Assembly: GCA_001606155.1 (NCBI GenBank)
Contig: LODT01000028.1
Span: forward strand, 1,216,735 to 1,280,734
From: Tieghemostelium lacteum
Taxonomy: Eukaryota > Evosea > Eumycetozoa > Dictyosteliales > Raperosteliaceae
Direction: 5' to 3'
Length of the DNA: 64,000 bases
In this document: positions 52,789-61,130 of the stretch, piece after piece
Layout: every line of letters begins with the position of its first letter
Position numbering within the stretch: the first letter of the stretch is position 1
Program-made: the position numbers and the translations under genes
Notes under the pieces: model-generated
What the model saw: only the letters and a program-made list of their open reading frames with translations
Database searches by the model: none
What the model was told of the DNA's origin: nothing

Positions 52789-54499
52789 TTATAACTGTAA
52801 TAATTCACCATAAATCTCCAAACCACCAATTACTAAGAAATTTCTATTATTTGAATTCTTACCAGTTTGGAGTATTCTAAAATATCTAAATGCAGTTTCT
52901 ACACCAGAAACATTCCATGTAAATGTTGCATATTTTGAATTTAAAGACATATCACTTGTATGTCTTTTTAACACTGTCCATTGTTCACCATTCAACGATC
53001 CCTAAATTTTAATTAAAAATTTAAAATTAGTTATTAAATCTATTACTTTTTTGAATATTAATATTTACTTGAAAATCCCAAGTTCTTAAACTATCAGATT
53101 TATAACTTAAACCATGTCTAATGGTATAGTAATGTGGAATTACTGATCTATTTACACCCATATCAATCATTACCCAAGATGCAGGTACATCTTTTGTCCA
53201 AAATTCTTGAGGTGATAGATCAACAATACCATGATGACTACCTTTATCTATACTGCTGCTAGTCACTTTAATTCTCTGACTTTGGTGTGGATTCACCCAT
53301 GTATCTTTTGGATTACCATTAGTAGCTATCCAATACAATATACCTTTATTATCAAAATCACTAGTATATTCAAATAGTATAGATTCAGGTGGTCTAGGTA
53401 GATATCTAGTTTTACTACTATGATTAGCACTAGTGTTGATTTGTAAGGTATTAGGTGAATGTTGAGTTACTGTTGTAGGTGAAGATGTAGTTGATGACGA
53501 TTGTAATTCAAATTTCTTTAATCTTTCCAAAAAAGTTTCAATTAAAATCTCTTTTGGAATTAAAGGGTCATCGGAGATTTGAATTAGTTGTTCATAAGTC
53601 ATCCAAATGAATCTAATTTCACCCATAAGATCAGATACTTTTATATTATACATTATGGTTTGGTCAGTTATGGGAATGTTATTAAGTGACATGGTAGGAT
53701 CTTCTTGATGTACCAAATCCAAATAATAATTTATAAAATATACTACAATCTTGTACAATGAATATTCATCTTTAACCACCAAATAAGGATGTTTAAGTAA
53801 CTGATAAAAAATATTTGGTGGAAGAAATGAAAAATCACAAATCTCTTCTTCCTGTTGACTATTATAGGAGTCTTCACCATTAATTAAACTTTCATCAATT
53901 TCATTACTACCTCTATTACCATTATTTACACTACTACCATTATTATCTTCAGTACTACTTGTATTACTATCAAATGATTCTGAAATTTGTGTTGAAGATC
54001 TTGAAGTTCCCCCACTGTTACCACAGCCCAAAGTCTGACAAACAAATGGAAAGTTTTTTGCTAGAATTGTTATAGACTTTTCAATATACTGTTCAAAATG
54101 AAATTCAATTGAGAATTTTAGAATGATTAGAACATTCTCTCTGTGTAGGTTATTGTCAAGGTACTTTGTACACAGAGATTGAAGATCATTGATTAGGTAA
54201 TGATCAGCCATTGCTAAAAGTGGTATAACATTCTCTGGTGAAACCATAATTTTACCATCATACATAAAATCCAAAACCTGAGGAAAGACATTACAAGGGT
54301 CAGGTTGTTTCAATTCAATTATAGTTTGTGATGATTCTCTAAATTCTGATAGTAAAAGTCTTGCAAAAAACTCTGAACTGTATGCTAAAATGATTCGGTG
54401 TGTGTGATACTCTTTCTCCCCATAGATGAGTTTTACATCTGAGAATTTTTGATTATTAATGTAATCTTTGAATCCACCTTTAAAGTATTCCGTTATCAT
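52789..54499 (-). CDS. BTB/POZ-BACK protein with C-terminal discoidin (F5/8 type C)-like domain
   Basis: Two exons (53069-54499 and 52789-53001), 547 residues, joining WDFQ/GSLNGEQW in frame. The BTB domain (about 1-115) contains FSDVKLIYGEKEYHTHRIIL, then AYSSEFFARLL, then VFPQVLDFMYDGKI. A BACK-like helical region (about 120-320) follows, with an Asn/Ser-rich insert near 165-215. The C-terminal ~190 residues read ILYWIATNGN, PASWVMIDMGVNRSVIPHYY, TIRHGLSYKSDSLRTWDFQG, EQWTVLKRH and FRYFRILQTGKNS...GGLEIYG, a galactose-binding-like jelly roll of the F5/8C type. Proteins with this layout are usually Cul3 ubiquitin-ligase adaptors; the discoidin-like part would be the substrate or ligand module. 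Cytosolic location is likely, as no signal peptide is present. Confidence 0.85.
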
Positions 54500-55076
54500 A
54501 TTGGTTGGTTGTCTAGTTAACTATTACTATGTACAATGAGAAATGTGTGTATTTAAATACTTTTTTGTAGTTTCGGTATAAAGGTTATTTCGGATGGGTG
54601 TGTACAAAAAATAAAAATTTAGACCCACAGATATTAAGATGGTGCCACAATCTAAATACCAAAATCAAAAAAGATATTTAAAACCTTTAAGTTTATCAGA
54701 AATTTGAATAACCCACACAAATCTACAAAATTTTTTTTTATTAAAAAATCAAATCCGAATCTTTTATTATAAAATGGGATATTCAATAATGATCTTATCT
54801 ATGTCCATACATTTTCTGAAATTATAAACTAGTACTTTTATTTGTACTTTTTAAAAATATCATTTTCAATCATATTGAATATTAATGATAATGTAAACAA
54901 ATTGATATAGTAGTTCTAATGAAAATGTTAACAGCTATAAAAATTCAAAAAATGTAGGTGGGGTTTATTTATTACCACCATTTATTATAAATATTGAACA
55001 ACCCCATACCACTCTACTATTGTTTTATTTATTCTTTATAAGAAACATTAATTGCAAATTTACTGTTGGCATAAGA
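54500..55076. other. Divergent intergenic region
   Basis: About 580 bp, AT-rich with T/A runs (54731-54745). It contains the promoters of the BTB gene and the F-box-like gene. No additional feature is seen. Confidence 0.4.
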
Positions 55077-56753
55077 ATGAAGTTGATCAATAGACTTACT
55101 TATATACCTACACTAAAGATACTTGGATATCTTATATTCTATTATGTAAATACCATGGAATTTGGTAAAATCTATAATAGATTGACATTAGTTTGTCAAG
55201 ATTGGAGAGACTATATATCTAAGATGCCATATTGCCATAGACATCAATTAACAGTATACAACTCAAAATCACTTTTAAAATCAACACATAATAGGAAATA
55301 TACAGTATCATTAAATTCCTCAACATTAGATCTTCTCAGAAACAATAATAGATTCCTACCATTTATTGATAAATTATATCTATCAGATTTTATATTAAAG
55401 TTACTAAAAAAACCAAACCAAAACAATATCCAAACCATCAGCACTAAAAATGACACAAGTCAACCAAAAACTATTTTAGAGACACTGGAATCACTGTTTT
55501 ATAAAAGAAATAATATATTTCAGTACTTGTTTGGTAGTCCTGATTTTGATTTGAAATATGAATTTAAGGTATTAAAAACTCTGGTATTTACATTTGGAAT
55601 GGATATGGATTTTAGTGATTATGTATCTATATTTAGAAAATATATTGTAAAGACCATTCAAGTGGAGTCCAATTCACCTGGAATACCATACAAGAGAATT
55701 AGGAATTTGGAATGTTGTTTAGAGATTTCCTCTCTAAGTAAACTTATATTAAGAGAGATATCAATACATCAGGATTCATTGGTATTCCTAACTGGTGAGA
55801 AATCCAATATAACACATCTTTCATTAGAGTCACTGAATATTTATGACATTGATATTAGAATCAATGCTTTTGATATATTTGAAAACATGATTGGAAATAA
55901 GTCAATTCAAACACTAAGAATACGGTCATCACCTAGAGTTAATATAAAAATTCATAGTGTGATTGAATATCTAAATTCCAGTACAACAATAAAAGAGCTT
56001 AAAATGGATATTGGAATAATGGTATTAAATGAAAACTCGTTCCCTTATATACCTATAACCAACCAGTCACTACAATTACTTGAATTAGAGTCCGCCTCAA
56101 CATACCAATTCTATCAACTATGGATTCAGAAATCAGGGTTTAGAGAGCTGTCTATACAAGGTACCTTTGATCCATGTCATTTTGAATATCACCACATGTC
56201 TTATCTTACAAGTCTGAATCTATTTATAAAAGATCACCATTCACTTATTCAACCAATATTGGAAATTGTTAAACTAAATTCGAGAATTCTCCATACACTA
56301 GTCATTAGTTGTAAACCAATGAAAAGAGGATACCAATCAGCAGATTCTAAAACTAGTGATAGTAATATATTACTTCAAGATCTATTACAACCGTTACAAT
56401 GTAACACTTCGTTGACAAATCTCACTTTAAAAGCATCAGTTAAACAATCAAGTCTCATATCATTCTTTCTCATGTCACATGTGTCCATTAGACATTTATT
56501 TATAGATACCATAATAGATTGTAATTATATTGATATGCTACCATCACTTTGTCAGAACAGATCTCTAAATAGTCTGGTAATTGATAAAAAACAGTTTAGT
56601 CTTCATAGTATGCCATCAAATTCGTCAATAAGTGATGAATATATTTATTTTATATCCACTCTATTGAAACAGAATCATTATATACAGTATATCAACAATG
56701 AATGTTTAAAACAAAAATTAAAACAACACCATCCTTCTTTTAATAATATTTAA
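55077..56753 (+). CDS. F-box-like leucine-rich-repeat protein
   Basis: 558 residues from the chosen start MKLINRLTYIPTLKILGYLI; an in-frame ATG at 55020 would add 19 residues of hydrophobic, non-conserved sequence. The N-terminus (IPTLKILGYLIFYY ... IYNRLTLVCQDWRDYISKMP) fits the degenerate F-box start common in dictyostelid FNIP/LRR proteins. The rest is irregular LRRs: ITHLSLESLNIYDIDI, IQTLRIRSSPRVNI, LQLLELESASTYQF, LTSLNLFIKDHHS, LTNLTLKASVKQSS and LNSLVIDKKQFSL. It is likely a soluble SCF-type substrate receptor, one of many paralogs in dictyostelids. The relic at 38614-39879 belongs to a related family. Confidence 0.72.
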   Translation: MKLINRLTYIPTLKILGYLIFYYVNTMEFGKIYNRLTLVCQDWRDYISKMPYCHRHQLTVYNSKSLLKSTHNRKYTVSLNSSTLDLLRNNNRFLPFIDKLYLSDFILKLLKKPNQNNIQTISTKNDTSQPKTILETLESLFYKRNNIFQYLFGSPDFDLKYEFKVLKTLVFTFGMDMDFSDYVSIFRKYIVKTIQVESNSPGIPYKRIRNLECCLEISSLSKLILREISIHQDSLVFLTGEKSNITHLSLESLNIYDIDIRINAFDIFENMIGNKSIQTLRIRSSPRVNIKIHSVIEYLNSSTTIKELKMDIGIMVLNENSFPYIPITNQSLQLLELESASTYQFYQLWIQKSGFRELSIQGTFDPCHFEYHHMSYLTSLNLFIKDHHSLIQPILEIVKLNSRILHTLVISCKPMKRGYQSADSKTSDSNILLQDLLQPLQCNTSLTNLTLKASVKQSSLISFFLMSHVSIRHLFIDTIIDCNYIDMLPSLCQNRSLNSLVIDKKQFSLHSMPSNSSISDEYIYFISTLLKQNHYIQYINNECLKQKLKQHHPSFNNI

Positions 56754-57603
56754 ATGAAACTGTGGTGTGAAACACAACTAGTAAAAATCAAGTAATTACC
56801 GTTATTCTAATGTAATTTACATTGATAAGTTTAGTGATCAACACAATTGAATAGTTTTTTAAAATCAATCATTGAAAATCAAAAAATTAAAAACAGTAAT
56901 TTAAATAGAATAGCACACACTTTATTTTAATTTTAAAATCTGTCATTAAAAAAGTGATGTGAAAATACACCAATCACACACACTCTCCACTAATTCTGTT
57001 TATATTGTGTCATTTATTTGTGTTATTTTTATATATATACACCCACCTACACTACCACACCCCACAAATAACTTTTTTTTTTTTTTATTACTTTCACTTA
57101 TTTATTAGTATTTATATAAATCACAAACTAACATTTTCATTTATTTCTCTTTTACAATTCTTATTTATTATTATTAAAATTTTTTTCCCCTTTTCCTTTT
57201 GTTCTTATTCTCTATTTGTAAATATTTTAAAATATTTTAAAAAACAAATTATTTATTTATTTTATTTGTTTTTTTAATATCTCTATCACAATTCAATAAT
57301 TATCATTGATAAAGAGTATCTGTAGAGAAAAGAAAGAAAAAAACAAGTGTCTCTTTAAATCCAATACAATTTAAGGTATGATTATTAATCATTGAGAGAA
57401 TAATCAATATCTATAATTCCACAATGTTGATTAATATTAACACTAAATCCAATGAATATCATAAAGAGAGTTTTAATTTAAATTAAAAAAATACAAACAA
57501 TTTATTTTGGATAATTTTAATATATCACTAAAGTAAATTAATTACATTTCTTTAAACTATAAATTTCAATCCAAAGTACTATTAAAATTATACAATTACA
57601 AAA
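56754..57603. other. Gene-free AT-rich interval with pyrimidine-rich tract
   Basis: About 850 bp. A 200-bp stretch (57030-57280) is very T/C-rich on the plus strand; the open frame 57005-57277 there is a low-complexity artefact (mostly Phe/Leu/Ile/Tyr). A short inverted repeat (tttaatttaaattaaa) lies around 57472-57487. Confidence 0.4.
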
Positions 57604-58366
57604 ATGGGTGCTATAGGAAAGGCAAAGTAAAATATCAAACAATTTTACCATTTGGGGTTATTAAAGTATTAATATAATATAATTTTAAATATAGGGTTTT
57701 TCTATGGATTTTCACAATTGTTATAATGTTTGGTGGAAGTCTTGCTGTATTCATTATAAATAAACCATTAGGTTGGGCAAATTTAGGAAAAAATGAATTA
57801 GCAGGTAAAGTTTGGTATAATGCAGTTATAGCTCTACATGCTGTATATATTATTGGAGTAGGTTTCGAATTAATTAGTAGAGCATATTTAGTAATGGTTG
57901 GTTCATCATGTTCTGAACAAAGAAGAGGTTTCTTATGTTGTTTTGTTTATTCAATGGTATGTTGCCTATCTTTAATCTTAATTTATATATAAATACTAAT
58001 ATGAATTAATAATAGAGTGCATGGTGGAAATTAATGATGATTTTAGGTATCATTACTGTTGTAATTACTGGTGGTTTAACTGCTATTGTTATTGTATTGG
58101 GTGGATTTAATAGTGTAAAAGATGCACTATTTAAACGTATGGCACCAACTGTTGGTATTTCATTGATTCAAACTATATTGTCTATAGTCAGTTTCACTAC
58201 ATCTAAAAAACTACAAAAGATTCAAGATGAAGAAGAAGAGGCTTTACATGGCACCAAAAAAGAAGATTTGGCTAAATCTACTCCAACTCCACAACCACCT
58301 GTAAAAGAAAAAGAAAAAGAAAAGGAAAAGGAATCTGATCCTTCTGCTATTGTATCTTCAGCTTAA
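57604..58366 (+). CDS. Four-helix membrane protein, MARVEL-like layout
   Basis: Three exons (57604-57626, 57695-57956, 58016-58366), 211 residues. It starts MGAIGKAKVFLWIFTIVIMF. Four transmembrane helices: about 8-30, 45-68, 95-122 and 130-152. Between helices 2 and 3 is a Cys-rich loop (GSSCSEQRRGFLCC). The ~60-residue C-terminal tail is charged and repetitive (KEKEKEKEKE) and presumably cytosolic. The layout (short cytosolic N-terminus, four helices, charged tail) recalls MARVEL/tetraspan proteins, but no family signature is certain. The first exon codes for under eight residues; without it the start would be misplaced to an internal Met. Confidence 0.72.
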
Positions 58367-58672
58367 AATTCAAAAATATATTAAATATATAATACCTTTT
58401 TTTTGTATTTTTGGTAAACAAAATACAAATTAAAAACACAACTCCAAATCAATCGAAAATAGTGCCTAGATTGAAGTTCTTTCCAAAAATAAATGTAAAA
58501 TTCTTTGTTTCAATAAAGATCTATATTCCCTATAAAACATACCAAATCATTCTAATATTATTATTTTTTTTTCCAATGTACATAAATATATTTAAATTGA
58601 ATTTATTATAGTATTACTAAACTGTAAAGAATATATAATCCCAATCAACCTGTGTATATGTAATAAACATTA

Positions 58673-59548
58673 TTACAAATCATCGTTTTGAATAAATCTA
58701 TTACCTTCAGATTGTCTTCCATAATAAACATAACTACTAACACCAAAACTAGCTTTTCCTTTACCTTCTGGAGTCAAATCAGGTGGTAATGAATCATATA
58801 CTGGTTCATCTTCATCATCATCTTCCTCAGGTATCTTTAGTACAACAATATCATTAATATTCTCCTCTCTCTCATACCCTATCTATAAATATATATATAT
58901 ATATATATACATACAGTTTGAGAAGTAGCTCTAGCAGGTAGAGAATAAATACCAGTTCTCTCAGCCTCTTTTCTTTCTTCAGCAGTGACTGGAGTAGAAT
59001 CTAAAAATTTTAGATTTTTTAAATGGTATAATATAAAGTATCTGTATTTCTGGTATATATCATAATCTTCACCTGTGAAGTAATAGTTGGGACAGGCTGG
59101 ATTTTTAAGTAATGACAAAAATGTCAAATTTGGTAATTTAATTTTTATGGAATCTATAAATTCTTTTAAATCTTCAATCTGTGATTTGGTGTGTTAATAA
59201 CCATACCTTTTTTACTAATTACCTCCTATACATTACATTATTATTATTCAATGATAGTGTTTTTAAATTTGGTAAATTTGGAAATACATTAGATGATTGT
59301 ATTTGATTATTATCTAAAACTAATGATACTAATTGTTTAAGGTGATCGATTGCTTCTATTTTTCTATTGTTAAAATTAAATTTGATGGTTAAAACCTATA
59401 GGGATTTCACAATAGTACATAATAATGAAATTTACTTTATATTGTTATAACTAAGATCCAATTGTTTAATATTGGCATTATTCAACAGTAGATCATGTGG
59501 AATGTTATCAAAATCTTGACCTGGTAGTGCAATTATATCTTCTCCCAT
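58673..59548 (-). CDS. LRMDA-like small leucine-rich-repeat protein
   Basis: Four exons (59436-59548, 59237-59363, 58915-59178, 58673-58882), 237 residues, all joins in frame. It starts MGEDIIALPGQDFDNIPHDL. There are three to four LRRs: NIKQLDLSYNNIKKIEAIDH, LKQLVSLVLDNNQI, LPNLKTLSLNNNNIEDLKEF. A capping region follows: LPNLTFLSLLKNPACPNYY, DYDIYQKYRYFILYHLKNLK, FLDSTPVTAEERKEAERTG. The N-P-A-C-P-N and F-L-D-x-x-x-V-T-x-x-E-R motifs match animal LRMDA (C10orf11) and relatives with U2A'-like LRR caps. The C-terminus adds an acidic stretch (IPEEDDDEDEPVYDSLPPDL). The function in amoebae is unknown; it probably mediates protein-protein binding. Confidence 0.82.
58884..58913. repeat. AT dinucleotide repeat in an intron
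   Basis: A (TA)n run of about 11-12 units fills most of the 32-bp third intron of the LRMDA-like gene. Intron removal needs only the GTATGT donor and ATCTATAG acceptor around it. Confidence 0.7.
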
Positions 59549-59851
59549 TCTATTGTTAAAACCTCCTTTTAAATATAAATTGATCACAATAGTGTTGAAT
59601 TAAAAATTTAAAAATAATTCTTTATAAAATTCTGTTGTGTGATTGGGGTGTTTTTAAAAGAATATTTAACACTGTTGTCGATTGATTGATTTATGTAAGA
59701 AAAAGGGTAAAATAAAAAAAAAAAAACAAAAGAGAATTTTCTTTCAGAATCACCAAAATATCTGAGGGAATGGTATCCTATTTTTATTTTTTATTTTTCA
59801 TTGGGAACTAAAGAAATAATTATCGAATTTATTTTACTTTTTTTCTTTTAT

Positions 59852-60942
59852 TTAAAATAACCAAGAGGGTGAATCGGTGTTTAAGTAAGGGAAATTAGTT
59901 ACTTTTGATGTTGATACTACAGTGGCAGTTGAAATCTCAAAAGTTATAATGGATACTGTATCTTGATTAGTTGGACTTGGGAATGTGAAAAATACAATAT
60001 AGTCACTACCAGGTGTTGTATAGTAATTCTGTGATATTATAGTAGAGTTAGTTTGATAATTGGTTGTGGAGTACAATGGATTAGCAGTTCCTGAATTTTG
60101 ATCAATGGAATAGAAAACCAATTGGTCATTGGCATTATTCAAATCCAAAAGATACAATTCCTTATTTGTTACAATCAAATAGGTTGAATTTAGTGCATTT
60201 AGTGATTCAATTCCTTTAATTGTTTGAGCAGGTCCCAATGACTTTTGTGATAGATCATAGGTTACCAATTCAATATCTGAAGATTTCTCTTCAACATAGA
60301 GAATATAGTAACTTTGAGTCTCAACATCATAGACACCAGCTGGAATATATGGATAAATAGCATCAATTTTAAGATTTAATGGTGTTAGAGTTAAAGTTTT
60401 AAAATTATAAAAATAGAGGAATGCTTGATCTTGGTAATCTGCAGCTACAAATAGTAAAGTTTCAGTTAAGTTATCATAACCAATATAAGGTGCCAATGGT
60501 GGATTGAATACCTGATATTTTATATTATCAGTATCTGATGTATAGGTACCCTTTGAATCAATATTACCCAATTCCAAATAATATTGATTTCTTGATGAAC
60601 CTTCAACTTCAGTAACCATTAAATAACCCTATTCAATATATATTGAGATCCTATTAATATTCATCTTTATTCTATATATAAAAAAATAAGTATTAACTAA
60701 CTTACATCATTAGGTGAATAATTCAAAACTGATACAAAATTACTTAATTCAATTTCAGAGATATCTACTTGTTGTTTGTTATGTATCTTTCCATTTGAAA
60801 GTGAAATCTCTACATTGTAATAAGCAAATTCAGAATCATCATAAACACCAACAAATACTAAAGTTGATGGTACTGATGAACTATAACAAATTTGAACTAA
60901 AATTAGTATAAATACAATTAAAACTGTTGTATATTCTCTCAT
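59852..60942 (-). CDS. Secreted protein of unknown function, beta-propeller-like
   Basis: Two exons (60706-60942, 59852-60628), 337 residues. The signal peptide is clear: REYTTVLIVFILILVQICYS. The mature part is a series of beta-strand-like segments with aromatic and Asp residues: LVFVGVYDDSEFAYYNVEIS, LLFVAADYQDQAFLYFYNFK, GVYDVETQSYYILYVEE, STYLIVTNKELYLLDLNN, GSDYIVFFTFPSP. This suggests a degenerate propeller. There is no membrane anchor or Cys pattern. Several NxS/T sites (NLT, NST) fit secretion. I do not recognise a named family; dictyostelids carry many such secreted proteins. It is upstream of acrA's 3' end, with about 190 bp between acrA's stop and this start. Confidence 0.7.
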
Positions 60943-61130
60943 TTCTATAAGTATTAATTAAAAATAAAATAACCATTCTTAATTTTAATTACAATAAAAA
61001 ATGTTTTATCAAAAATATCTAAATTCTAAAATAAAATAATTTCAAGAGAAATTTTTAAATGCTTCCATGGATTGTTTTGATCTGTTGTTTATATTTTATT
61101 TACATTTATTTTTAATGAGGGAGAGCGATT

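Noticed and set aside
57005-57277. 90-codon open frame in the T/C-rich tract
   Set aside because: Almost entirely Phe/Leu/Ile/Tyr/His from a pyrimidine-rich stretch; no evidence of a gene.
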